A stretch of DNA of 64,000 bases from JAJNBA01 sp035512775 (GTDB lineage Bacteria; Actinomycetota; UBA4738; HRBIN12), in contig DATKDI010000040.1 in NCBI GenBank assembly GCA_035512775.1, forward strand, positions 1-64,000, given 5' to 3'. Position 1 is the first letter of the stretch; each line of letters starts with the position of its first letter. The position numbers and the translations under genes were made by a program. Shown piece after piece: positions 15,800-23,226 of the stretch. The notes below the pieces were generated by a model that had not been told where the DNA came from, did not search any database, and worked only from the letters and a program-made list of their open reading frames with translations.

Positions 15800-16750
15800 G
15801 TGTTGGGCGTGGGCGCGATGACCGCGATCCCGACGTTGGCGGGCGCCGAGTCGAGGCTCGAGGCTGCTCGTGACCGGCTGGAGTCCGCACGCCAGGAGCT
15901 GACCAACATCACCCGGGAGTGGCAGGACTCCGAGAGTCGGCTCGCGGAGGCGCTGGACGCCGTCGCCGACGCCCGCACGAAGATCGAGGGCCTGGAGGCA
16001 GATCTCACTCGCATCCACGCCAGCTTGGACGCCCGGGTCGCCGCGGCCTTCATGTCCGGCGGCTCGCGATCGATCGGAGCGCTCCTCACCTCTGACTCGA
16101 TCGAGGATGCGACCGACCGCCTCCAGTACACCCAGAGCGTCGTGCAAGGCGACGCCGACCTGGCGACGGAGGTGAGCGTCATGGCCGAGGAGCTGCGACG
16201 GCAGCGAACCCGCCTCCGTGAGTCCGCCCGGAGCGAGGCCCTGGCGTCAGATGAGCTCGCGACACATCGGGCCAACCTGCTCTCACGGTTGGACGACCTC
16301 GAGGACCTGGTTGCCGACCTCAAGGCGGAGCTCGACGATCAGCAGGAGGTCACGCTCGGGCTCGGGGATGTGAACGTCGTCGTGCGGACCGGCGCGATCC
16401 AGACGTGTCCTGTGGCCGGCCCGAACGCCTTCGTCGACTCCTTCGGCGACCCGCGGCCGGGGGGCCGGTCGCACGCGGGCACCGACCTCATGACTGCCCC
16501 GGGCACGCCGATCGTCGCGGTCGCCCCCGGGATCGCTCGCTCCGCGGGGAGCATCGGCGGTCTGGGCGCCGTCGTCGAGCACGCCAACGGCGACTGGACC
16601 TTCTACGCCCATCTGTCCTCGTACGGCACCCTCGGCTCGGTGTCCACCGGGACCGTGATCGGCTACAACGGCGACCACCTGCACTTCGAGTACCACCCCA
16701 ACGGCGGCGCGGCGGTGAACCCGTACTCGATGCTGCTCGCCGTCTGCTGA
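15800..16750 (+). CDS. Secreted M23 peptidase with coiled-coil N-terminus
   Basis: A cell-wall hydrolase or amidase activator. The first ~180 residues after the signal region form a long coiled coil (SRLEAARDRLESARQELTNI onward), as in EnvC/RipC-like proteins. The C-terminal M23 (LytM) domain has the zinc ligands HAGTDLM (H-X3-D) and HLHFEYHP (H-X-H). The start is uncertain. GTG 15800 is the first standard start in the frame, but it would cut off the basic part of an evident signal peptide (TLRTPIRLTLALVLGVGAM through IPTLAGA). AGGAGG at 15744-15749 sits 5 bp before a GTT codon at 15755, so the real start may be there as a non-standard codon or a base-call problem. Confidence 0.83.
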   Translation: MLGVGAMTAIPTLAGAESRLEAARDRLESARQELTNITREWQDSESRLAEALDAVADARTKIEGLEADLTRIHASLDARVAAAFMSGGSRSIGALLTSDSIEDATDRLQYTQSVVQGDADLATEVSVMAEELRRQRTRLRESARSEALASDELATHRANLLSRLDDLEDLVADLKAELDDQQEVTLGLGDVNVVVRTGAIQTCPVAGPNAFVDSFGDPRPGGRSHAGTDLMTAPGTPIVAVAPGIARSAGSIGGLGAVVEHANGDWTFYAHLSSYGTLGSVSTGTVIGYNGDHLHFEYHPNGGAAVNPYSMLLAVC

Positions 16751-16777
16751 GGCAGGCCCGGTAGTAGCATCGCCGCG

Positions 16778-17308
16778 ATGAACGAAGGTCGCCCGGCGAA
16801 CCGCCGCATCGATCGGATCCGTGAGCCGTCCTATCTCGACGGGATCGAGAGCCAGTCGCTCGAAGACGTCCGGGCACGCCGCGACGAGTGCATGGCTGAG
16901 CGGGAGTACCTGTCGTTGCTCCGTCGTCTCGTGCAAGGCCGTGCCGAGATCCTGAAGGCCGAGCTCGCCTCACGGGGCAGCGGCGACGACCGGCCCCTGG
17001 TGGACCGGCTCTCGGAGATCCTCGCGTCCGACCAGCCGGTGACCTCCCGTGGCGAGGCGATGAAAGTCTCGCTGCCCGAAGAGGAGATGCTGCTCGCTCG
17101 CCGCCGGATCGAGCGTCTCGTCGCCGACGCCGGCATCAGCGATCCCTCCGACCTGGACGACGAGCGCTTGCAGGAGGCTATCGAGGTACTGGCCGGCGAA
17201 GAGCGCGAGGTCTCGGCGCAGCGCACGGATGTGCACCGCGTGCTGGACGCCCTCCATGAGGAGCTCAAACGGCGGTACAAGGAAGATCCGAGCCTGGCTC
17301 TCAGCTGA
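16778..17308 (+). CDS. RsiG-like c-di-GMP-responsive anti-sigma factor
   Basis: A 176-residue, mostly helical, charged protein. RsiG of Streptomyces binds c-di-GMP and holds the sigma factor WhiG inactive, using two copies of E-X3-S-X2-R-X3-Q-X3-D on paired helices. Here one copy reads S46-X2-R49-X3-Q53-X3-E57 within EREYLSLLRRLVQGRAEIL. A second reads E142-X3-S146-X2-R149-X3-H153-X3-D157 within EEREVSAQRTDVHRVLD. Both are slightly degenerate but keep the spacing. The next gene encodes an HD-GYP domain, the enzyme type that degrades c-di-GMP, which strengthens the assignment. No WhiG-like sigma gene is in the window, so the partner is unknown. Start ATG 16778. Confidence 0.75.
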   Translation: MNEGRPANRRIDRIREPSYLDGIESQSLEDVRARRDECMAEREYLSLLRRLVQGRAEILKAELASRGSGDDRPLVDRLSEILASDQPVTSRGEAMKVSLPEEEMLLARRRIERLVADAGISDPSDLDDERLQEAIEVLAGEEREVSAQRTDVHRVLDALHEELKRRYKEDPSLALS

Positions 17309-17445
17309 ACACCCTCCCGCACACGTCGTCCCCCGTTCGCCGCCGGTGATTCCCCCGGTCGCCCGATACCCGGCGGCCGGATTCCCTGAGAACGTGTCCG
17401 CCACTTCCCCCCGGGACGGGGGCGAGCCGGGACCGGGGCGATGGG

Positions 17446-18234
17446 ATGAAGGATCTTGAGCGCGAAGCATCGGGGGCCGTCGGGGGGGACCCTTCCGAGG
17501 ATCCCGAGGCGCAGTCCCTCCACGATCAGCTGAAGGTGTTCGCGCGCGAGGTCGGTGTCCTCTACACGGCCGAGCGGGTTCGCACGCGCGAGCTCGAACA
17601 AGCACTGGATCACGCTCGGGATACGTACATGGCCACGATGAAGTCGCTCGCCCACGTCGTGGAGGCGAAGGACCCCACGACGAGAGGACATCTCGACCGG
17701 ACGGCCCACTACGGGCTCGCCCTCGCGGGCAAGGTGGATCCCGACCTCGCGGCAAGGCCGGAGGTCGCCTACGGCTTCTTCCTCCACGACATCGGGAAGG
17801 TCGGGATCCCCGAGTCGATCCTCTGCAAGACGGGTCCGCTCACCGACCTCGAATGGATCGTGATGAAGTCCCATCCGAACCAGGGCGCGAGGATCGTCGA
17901 GCCGATCCCGTTCATGGGCGAGGCCGTCGAGATCGTCCGCAGCCATCACGAGCGGTTCGACGGCGGGGGCTATCCGCGGGGACTCAGCGGGGAGGAGATC
18001 CCGCTCGCCGCGCGGATCTTCGCGATCGCGGATTCCTTCGACGCCATGACCAGCGACCGGCCGTACCGCTCCGCGCTCTCCACCGACGAGGCCGTCGCCG
18101 AGATCATCGCCGGATCCGGGACGCAGTTCGATCCACGCTGTGTCGAGGCATTCGAGGTCCTCGCCGCGGAAGACGACGGGTTCGTTCTCCGCGAGAGGCG
18201 GCTCACACCGATGCCGACGTTCGCCGCAAGCTGA
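17446..18234 (+). CDS. HD-GYP domain protein, probable c-di-GMP phosphodiesterase
   Basis: A 262-residue cytoplasmic protein. An N-terminal helical segment of ~60 residues (coiled-coil-like, ERVRTRELEQALDHARDTY) leads into a complete HD-GYP domain. Key residues are FFLHDIGKVGIPESIL (HD at 114-115 plus GK), MKSHPNQGARI, SHHERFDGGGYPRGLSGEEI (HHE and GYP) and ADSFDAMTSDRPYR. These are metal-binding and c-di-GMP-hydrolysing motifs of the family. No receiver or transmembrane sensor is attached. It lies 137 bp after the RsiG-like gene on the same strand, so the pair probably forms a signalling unit in which this enzyme lowers the ligand sensed by the anti-sigma factor. Confidence 0.9.
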   Translation: MKDLEREASGAVGGDPSEDPEAQSLHDQLKVFAREVGVLYTAERVRTRELEQALDHARDTYMATMKSLAHVVEAKDPTTRGHLDRTAHYGLALAGKVDPDLAARPEVAYGFFLHDIGKVGIPESILCKTGPLTDLEWIVMKSHPNQGARIVEPIPFMGEAVEIVRSHHERFDGGGYPRGLSGEEIPLAARIFAIADSFDAMTSDRPYRSALSTDEAVAEIIAGSGTQFDPRCVEAFEVLAAEDDGFVLRERRLTPMPTFAAS

Positions 18235-18275
18235 GCCGCGTCGCTTCGGGGCCGTGTCGCTAGGCTTCCGGCTCG

Positions 18276-19238
18276 ATGGCCGCCCCCGCCGAGCTCGTCC
18301 ATGTCGTCCGCAACGGACTCGTGGAGTCCGTGCACACCGGTGACGTGGCCGTCTGCGACGCGGACGGAAGGATGCTCGCGTCCGCGGGTGACCCGAACCG
18401 CATGCTGTTCGGCCGTTCGTGTGAGAAGCCGCTCCAGGGAGCGGTCTCGTTCGCGGCCATGGACCTGCCGGACCTTCCCGACGACGAGATCGCGGTGATG
18501 TGCGCGTCCCACGCGGGGGAGCCGGTCCACATCGCGGCCGTCCGGCGCCTGCTGCGCCGTGGTCCGGTTCCCGTCGCCGCGCTCCGGACGCCGCGCGACC
18601 GCGCGACCAAGGGCGCGCGGTCCCGCATCTGGGACGGCTGCTCGGGCAACCACGCCGGGTTGCTGGTTGCATCCGCGCACCGGGGGTGGGATCTGGAGAG
18701 CTACCGGGCGCCGAACCATCCCGTCCATCGCCGCGTGCTCCGGGCGGTCACGGCCACGACCGACGTCGAGCGACCGAGGATCGGGGTGGACGGGTGCGGG
18801 ATCCCGGTGCACGGCGTCCCGATCCGCGCGATGGCGACGATGTTCGCGCGGCTGGGGAGCCCCGAGCGGCTGGGGCGGCTCGCGTCCTCGGCGGACAGGA
18901 TCGTCCGAGGGATGCTCGCCGCCCCGCACATGGTGGGTGGCACCCGGCGCCTCGACACCGACGTGATGACGGCGGGCGCCTGCGAGGTGATCGCGAAGGA
19001 AGGGGCCGAGGGACTCGTGTGTGCGACCTCGCTTTCCCAAGGATTGGGCATCGCGCTCAAGGTCACCGACGGGAACTGGCGGCGTCTTGCTCCCGCTTTC
19101 ATCAAGGTGCTCCGGGACCTGGACGTCATCCCCGCACAGGCCTCCGAGAGCCTGCGGCATCACGAGCAGCTTCCCGTCCTCGGCGGCGAGGAGCCGCAGG
19201 GCGCCGTCGAAGCTGTCGTCCGACTCCGCCGCCGATGA
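18276..19238 (+). CDS. L-asparaginase II family (rhizobial type)
   Basis: A 320-residue member of the asparaginase_II family (R. etli AnsA-like), unrelated to the E. coli type enzymes. The SxxK nucleophile motif is in FGRSCEKPLQGAV. Other signature blocks are VMCASHAGEPVH, WDGCSGNHAGLL, GVDGCGIPVHGVPI and VGGTRRLDTDVM. Hydrolyses L-asparagine to aspartate and ammonia, which links it loosely to the nitrogen genes nearby. Start ATG 18276, 41 bp after the HD-GYP gene. Confidence 0.9.
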   Translation: MAAPAELVHVVRNGLVESVHTGDVAVCDADGRMLASAGDPNRMLFGRSCEKPLQGAVSFAAMDLPDLPDDEIAVMCASHAGEPVHIAAVRRLLRRGPVPVAALRTPRDRATKGARSRIWDGCSGNHAGLLVASAHRGWDLESYRAPNHPVHRRVLRAVTATTDVERPRIGVDGCGIPVHGVPIRAMATMFARLGSPERLGRLASSADRIVRGMLAAPHMVGGTRRLDTDVMTAGACEVIAKEGAEGLVCATSLSQGLGIALKVTDGNWRRLAPAFIKVLRDLDVIPAQASESLRHHEQLPVLGGEEPQGAVEAVVRLRRR

Positions 19239-19298
19239 GAGGCCGCCCCGTAGCATCTTCGGGATGAAACGAGACCCGGTCGGAGGTTGTACCTGTCT

Positions 19299-20558
19299 GT
19301 GAGCTCGAAGGTCCGACCTCCCCGGGTCGCCGTGCTCGCCGTGCACACCTCTCCCGTCGATCAGCCGGGAACCGGTGATTCCGGCGGGATGAACGTCTAC
19401 ATCCGCTCCGTGGCCGAGCGCCTCGCCGGACAGGGGATCGAGGTGGACCTGTTCACCAGGTGCCGGGGCGGAGCGACCCACGAGGTCCGCGAGATCGCGC
19501 CGGGCATCCGCGTGGTGAGCGCCAAGGCGGGTCCGTGCCAGCCGCTGCCGAAGTCCGCGGTGCAGCGTTACCTGCCGGAGTTCCTCGGTGGGGTTCTGCG
19601 CGTGGCGCGCGAGGAGGGCAACCGCTACGACATCGTCCACAGCCACTATTGGCTGTCCGGCTGGGTCGGGCGGGCGGCCAAGGACATCCTCGGCGTGCCC
19701 CTCGTGGCCTCGTTCCACACGCTCGGCAAGGTCAAGAACTACTCCCTCGCGCGAGGTGAGTCTCCGGAGCCCCTCGAACGCCTGCGAGGCGAGGAGCGGG
19801 TGATCGGCGAAGCCGACCGGATCCTCGCGCCGACGCCCGAGGAGGCGGGGCAGCTCGTCGGCCTCTACGGTGCCGATCCGGAGCGGATCCGGATCGTTCC
19901 GCCCGGCGTCGACCACTCGATCTTCCTGCCGTCCGATCGGGCCGAGGCGCGCGCGCGGCTCCACCTGTCCGGCCTCCGGCTCGCACTGTTCGTGGGCAGG
20001 CTGCAGTCCCACAAAGGTCCGGACGTCGCGATCCGCACGCTCGCGGAGGCGGTCGCCCAGGCGCACATGGCCGACCCAGAGACCGCACGAGACCTGGTGC
20101 TCGCGATCGTCGGAGGCCCCAGCGGTGAGCATGCCGGCGCCGAGGTCGCGAGGCTGATGGAGCTCGCGTCGGCCCTCGGTGTCGCGGACCGAGTGATGCT
20201 GTTCCCGCCGCAGCCGCACGCGCGCCTGGCCGACTTCTACTCGGCCGCCGACGTCGTCCTCGTGCCCTCGCGATCCGAGTCGTTCGGCCTTGTCGCCCTC
20301 GAAGCCCAGGCGTGCGGCACGCCCGTCGTCGCGGCCGCGGTGGGTGGACTGCGCACCGTCGTCCGCGGCGGTGGACTGCTCGTCGAGGGGCACGACCCGG
20401 CCGATCACGCGGCGGCGGTGCTCGCCGTCCTCGGCGATCCGCTGTTCGCGGCGGAGCTCGGGAGCGCCGGCGCACGGGAGTCCTTGGGCTTCACGTGGGA
20501 CGCCACGACGAACGAGGTTCGCGCGGTCTACGGGGAGCTCCTCGAGGCCGCCGCGTGA
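19299..20558 (+). CDS. mshA: D-inositol-3-phosphate glycosyltransferase (mycothiol biosynthesis)
   Basis: A GT4-family GT-B glycosyltransferase. MshA transfers GlcNAc from UDP-GlcNAc to inositol-3-phosphate, the first step of mycothiol synthesis. The N-terminal block VAVLAVHTSPVDQPGTGDSGGMNVY is essentially diagnostic of MshA. Further motifs are HSHYWLSG, FVGRLQSHKGPDV and the nucleotide-sugar-binding PSRSESFGLVALEAQACGTPVVA. I use GTG 19299 (GGAGG at 19282-19286); TTG 19287 is an alternative too close to that site. Its stop overlaps the next GNAT start (GTGA). A supporting marker for an actinobacterial host. Confidence 0.9.
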   Translation: MSSKVRPPRVAVLAVHTSPVDQPGTGDSGGMNVYIRSVAERLAGQGIEVDLFTRCRGGATHEVREIAPGIRVVSAKAGPCQPLPKSAVQRYLPEFLGGVLRVAREEGNRYDIVHSHYWLSGWVGRAAKDILGVPLVASFHTLGKVKNYSLARGESPEPLERLRGEERVIGEADRILAPTPEEAGQLVGLYGADPERIRIVPPGVDHSIFLPSDRAEARARLHLSGLRLALFVGRLQSHKGPDVAIRTLAEAVAQAHMADPETARDLVLAIVGGPSGEHAGAEVARLMELASALGVADRVMLFPPQPHARLADFYSAADVVLVPSRSESFGLVALEAQACGTPVVAAAVGGLRTVVRGGGLLVEGHDPADHAAAVLAVLGDPLFAAELGSAGARESLGFTWDATTNEVRAVYGELLEAAA

Positions 20559-21106
20559 TCCACGGTGCGCGCGTGCTTCTTCGGCCCGTCGAGGAGCGCG
20601 ACCACGTTCTGATCCACGCCTGGCAGAACGACCCCGAGGTCTGGTGGCTGATGGACTACGAGGGCCCATTCTCCTTGCAGGACATCGCCGAGAGCGAACA
20701 ACGTGCCCGCGAAGAGGGTCACCCCTATGTCATCGAGGTCGACGGGGCGCCCATCGGACGGATCGGGCTCAACGCGTTCCGGCGACGCGACCGTATCTGC
20801 TCGCTCTACATCCTCATCGGGGAACGTTCGGCCTGGGAGCAGGGATACGGGACCGACGCGGTCGCGGCGCTCGTGGACGAGGCGTTCGATCGCTACGACC
20901 TGCACCGGGTGGAGCTCTGGTCGACGGCCGACAACGAACGCGCGATCCATGTGTACGGGAAGAGCGGCTTCGTCCTGGACGGACGGCTGCCGGAGCGATC
21001 GTGGAAGGGCGGCGCGTGGGTGGACCGAGTCGTGATGTCGGTGACGCGAGAGGGCTTCGCCGCCTCGGACGCGGCCGCCGACTTGCGACGACACCGCGGT
21101 CGCTGA
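20555..21106 (+). CDS. GNAT-family N-acetyltransferase
   Basis: 183 residues from GTG 20555, coupled to mshA by a 4-bp overlap. RimJ/RimL-type signature: VLLRPVEERDHVLIHAWQND, the acetyl-CoA loop ERSAWEQGYGTDAVAALVDE, and LHRVELWSTADNERAIHVYG with the terminal GFVLDGRLPER. Mycothiol synthase (MshD) is also a GNAT protein, but it is a two-domain enzyme of about 300 residues; this one has a single domain, so MshD is unlikely. Substrate unknown. Confidence 0.86.
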   Translation: MIHGARVLLRPVEERDHVLIHAWQNDPEVWWLMDYEGPFSLQDIAESEQRAREEGHPYVIEVDGAPIGRIGLNAFRRRDRICSLYILIGERSAWEQGYGTDAVAALVDEAFDRYDLHRVELWSTADNERAIHVYGKSGFVLDGRLPERSWKGGAWVDRVVMSVTREGFAASDAAADLRRHRGR

Positions 21107-21206
21107 TCCTCCTCCTTCTCTGGCCATCTCGCGGCCCTTCTTTTGTCACTCGATGTTCCACGTCCTCTACCTGCACGTTCATGCCCTGACCTGCACGAAC
21201 ACGAGG

Positions 21207-21235
21207 TTGACCCGCCTGGGGGCCGTCGGTATGGT
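21207..21235 (+). promoter_or_regulatory. Strong housekeeping-type promoter for the structured RNA
   Basis: TTGACC at 21207-21212 and TATGGT at 21230-21235 are separated by exactly 17 bp, close to the sigma-70/HrdB consensus. No gene starts shortly downstream; the sequence that follows is the hairpin-rich region described in the next entry. Transcription would start near 21242. Confidence 0.65.
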
Positions 21236-21241
21236 TCGCCT

Positions 21242-21628
21242 CGCTCCAAGCAGTCGAGGTGCTCGACGCGAAGGGCCGGACGAGCGGCCGGGACATCGCA
21301 AGATGAACCGGACGCGAGGGACCCGGGAGGATCCGCGAGGATCCGATCGGGACCCCGACCACCGGAAAAGGCCGCGAGGCCGGACCCGGTGGGCCCCGCC
21401 GGGAACGCCGCAAGGCGAGTCAGGGCGGGGGGTCCGCGGGAGACGGGACGCCGCAAGGCGATCCGGAACCCGCGAAAGGCGGAGGTGAGCCGCAAGGCGA
21501 TCCACCGTCGGCGGTCCGGCGGCCGCGCGAAGCGTGCGGAGGTTGCTTGGGGCAACAGAGCCCGAGAGGCTGAAGGTGGTTGAGAGCTTCGGTTCTCAGC
21601 GAGCCGGAGGTCTCTCGGGTTCTTTTTT
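21242..21628 (+). ncRNA. Candidate stand-alone structured RNA, about 390 nt, unknown class
   Basis: This intergenic stretch lacks a credible protein but is packed with short perfect hairpins, several closed by GNRA tetraloops. Examples are GGATCC-GCGA-GGATCC (21329-21344), GGCC-GCGA-GGCC (21370-21381) inside an outer ACCGG/CCGGT pairing (21361-21390), CGCC-GCAA-GGCG twice (21406-21417 and 21449-21460), GCC-GCAA-GGC (21489-21498) inside GGTG/CACC, and GTTGC/GCAAC (21542-21556). It ends in a UUCG-capped stem and an intrinsic terminator. A consensus-like promoter sits at its 5' end. I checked by eye for RNase P RNA, tmRNA, SRP RNA and 6S features and did not find their conserved cores. The exact 5' end is inferred from the promoter. 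Function unknown. Confidence 0.6.
21561..21628 (+). terminator. Rho-independent terminator with UUCG-capped inner hairpin
   Basis: Outer stem CCCGAGAG (21561-21568) pairs with CTCTCGGG (21612-21619), followed directly by TTCTTTTTT (21620-21628). Inside it TGAGAGC (21581-21587) pairs with GTTCTCA (21592-21598) around a TTCG tetraloop. It lies 17 bp before the TetR start codon and terminates rightward transcription. Confidence 0.82.
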
Positions 21629-21645
21629 CCGTTAGCGTCCGCGGC

Positions 21646-22266
21646 ATGACCGAGGCCCCGAGTCGGCGCGATCGCATCCTGGAAGCCGCGATGAGGCACT
21701 TCGCGGATCGCGGCTACCGGGGGACCCGCGTCGAGGACGTCGCCAACGAGGTCGGCGTCGCCAAGGGCACCGTCTTCCTGGACTTCGGTTCGAAAGAGGG
21801 CCTCTTCCTCGAAGCCTTCAAGCGGGCCGTTTCGTCGCTGCCGGCGTGGCTCGAGGCGCCGGAGGAGGTCGTGAGCGAGGGCTTCTGGGCGGTGCTCGAC
21901 TGGTGGCTCCAGCGCGCGGAGGATTCCGTCGCCTCCGATCCCGTGCCGAACCGGGTCGCGCTGATCGCCCGGTACGACACGGGGCTCGACATCCGCCGGC
22001 CGGTAGATCGGTTCATGCGGAGCGAGGATCCCTACGGGACCCTCGAGTTCGTGGAGTTCGGCGTCGGGCGCGAGGAGATCCGGAGCGACGTCGATCCCGA
22101 GATGATCGCATCGATCCTGGACTGGATGGCCGAGCGCTTCCAGGACGCCCTCGTGTCGGAGGATCTGGACCCCGGGTTGATCCATCGGCGTCCCGAGCGG
22201 CGCCCGATGCGGATCAAGGAGTTCGTCGAGGTGCTCCGCAGCGGCTTCGCACCCCCACCCGAGTAG
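21646..22266 (+). CDS. TetR-family transcriptional regulator
   Basis: 206 residues from ATG 21646. The N-terminal helix-turn-helix is canonical: RDRILEAAMRHFADRGYRGT, VEDVANEVGVAKGTVFLDFGSKEGLFLEAF. The C-terminal ligand-binding half is helical and family-specific, so the effector cannot be predicted. It directly precedes the proline dehydrogenase and proC genes on the same strand with a 27-bp gap, so it may regulate proline metabolism or be autoregulated in that operon. The start codon lies just after the RNA terminator, so its own promoter must overlap that structure or the transcript must be nearly leaderless. Confidence 0.9.
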   Translation: MTEAPSRRDRILEAAMRHFADRGYRGTRVEDVANEVGVAKGTVFLDFGSKEGLFLEAFKRAVSSLPAWLEAPEEVVSEGFWAVLDWWLQRAEDSVASDPVPNRVALIARYDTGLDIRRPVDRFMRSEDPYGTLEFVEFGVGREEIRSDVDPEMIASILDWMAERFQDALVSEDLDPGLIHRRPERRPMRIKEFVEVLRSGFAPPPE

Positions 22267-22293
22267 TGGCGCTGCCCTCGCTATCCTCAGTCG

Positions 22294-23226
22294 ATGTCGT
22301 TCTCCGCGTCGGTCTTGCGGCCACTGATCCTCCAGGTCGCCGAGCACCCGTGGTCGCGCCGTATCGTCACGGGGACCCGTCCCGGTCGAGCGGTCGCCTC
22401 TCGGTTCGTCGCCGGCGAGTCGCTCGAGGACGCGATGCGGGCGGCGGCGACGCTCGATCGGAGCCGGACCACATCCATGCTCGACTTCCTCGGTGAGAAC
22501 GTTCGCACCGAGGAGCAGGCCGAGAAGGCACGGGCCGGCTACCTCGAGGCGCTCGCCGCGATCGAGCGTGCGGAGGACCTCGACTGCGTGATCTCGCTGA
22601 AGCCCACCCAGCTGGGCCTCGACATGTCGTACGAGGCGTGCCTGGCCCACGTCGAGCCGATCCTCGACGCCGCCAAAGCCAGAGGGACGGCCGTGATGAT
22701 CGACATGGAATCGGTGGGGTACGTCGATCCGACCCTCCGTGTGTTCCATGAAGCGCATGCGCGCTACCCGAAGGTCGGCATCGCCCTGCAGTCCTACCTC
22801 CGACGCACCGAGCGCGACGTGCAGACCCTGCCGCCGGGGTGCCGGGTCCGGCTCGTGAAGGGGGCGTACCTCGAGCCTCCCGAGGTCGTCTTCACCACGA
22901 AGCGTGAAGTGGACGCCAACTTCGCCCGGCTCTTCACGACGTTGTTCGCTCGCGGGCACTCGATCGACGTCGCCACGCACGACCCCCGACTCCTCGAAGG
23001 GGTGCGACGGCGGGTGGACGCGTCCGGGGAGGGATGGTCTCGGGTGGAGTTCCAGATGCTGTACGGTGTCCGCCGCGACCTGCAGCGCAGGTTCGCCGGG
23101 CAGGGATATCCGGTCCGCGTGTACATCCCGTACGGCACGGAGTGGTATCCCTACCTGACTCGTCGGCTCGCCGAGCGGCCTGCCAACGTGTGGTTCTTCC
23201 TTTCGAACCTGTTGAGGACCAGATGA
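22294..23226 (+). CDS. Proline dehydrogenase
   Basis: A monofunctional FAD-dependent proline dehydrogenase (PutB/PRODH type), 310 residues. It oxidises proline to pyrroline-5-carboxylate and passes electrons to quinone. Typical segments of the (beta/alpha)8 barrel are seen: SMLDFLGENV, ISLKPTQLGLDMS, VMIDMESVGYVDPTL, GIALQSYLRRTERD, RVRLVKGAYLEPPEVVF, IDVATHDPRLLEGV, EFQMLYGVRRDLQRR and RVYIPYGTEWYPYLTRRLAER. The next step is supplied by the P5C dehydrogenase at 25161. Unusually, its stop overlaps the start of proC. Confidence 0.93.
   Translation: MSFSASVLRPLILQVAEHPWSRRIVTGTRPGRAVASRFVAGESLEDAMRAAATLDRSRTTSMLDFLGENVRTEEQAEKARAGYLEALAAIERAEDLDCVISLKPTQLGLDMSYEACLAHVEPILDAAKARGTAVMIDMESVGYVDPTLRVFHEAHARYPKVGIALQSYLRRTERDVQTLPPGCRVRLVKGAYLEPPEVVFTTKREVDANFARLFTTLFARGHSIDVATHDPRLLEGVRRRVDASGEGWSRVEFQMLYGVRRDLQRRFAGQGYPVRVYIPYGTEWYPYLTRRLAERPANVWFFLSNLLRTR

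Noticed and set aside
17309..17445. Possible c-di-GMP riboswitch between the rsiG-like and HD-GYP genes
   Set aside because: The 137-bp gap lacks the GEMM core sequences and any evident pairing around the start codon.
17970..20669. Very long minus-strand open frame (about 900 codons)
   Set aside because: It is antisense to the HD-GYP, asparaginase and mshA genes, all with clear family motifs. Its translation is Arg/Gly/Asp-rich and repetitive, as expected from a shadow frame in high-GC DNA.
20555..21106. Mycothiol synthase MshD next to mshA
   Set aside because: MshD has two GNAT domains and about 300 residues. This protein has one domain of RimJ/RimL type.
21242..21628. RNase P RNA, tmRNA or SRP RNA as an explanation of the structured region
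   Set aside because: I looked for the GAGGAAAGUC core of RNase P, the tRNA-like ends of tmRNA and the GGAAG apical loop of SRP RNA and did not find them. A covariance-model search would be decisive.
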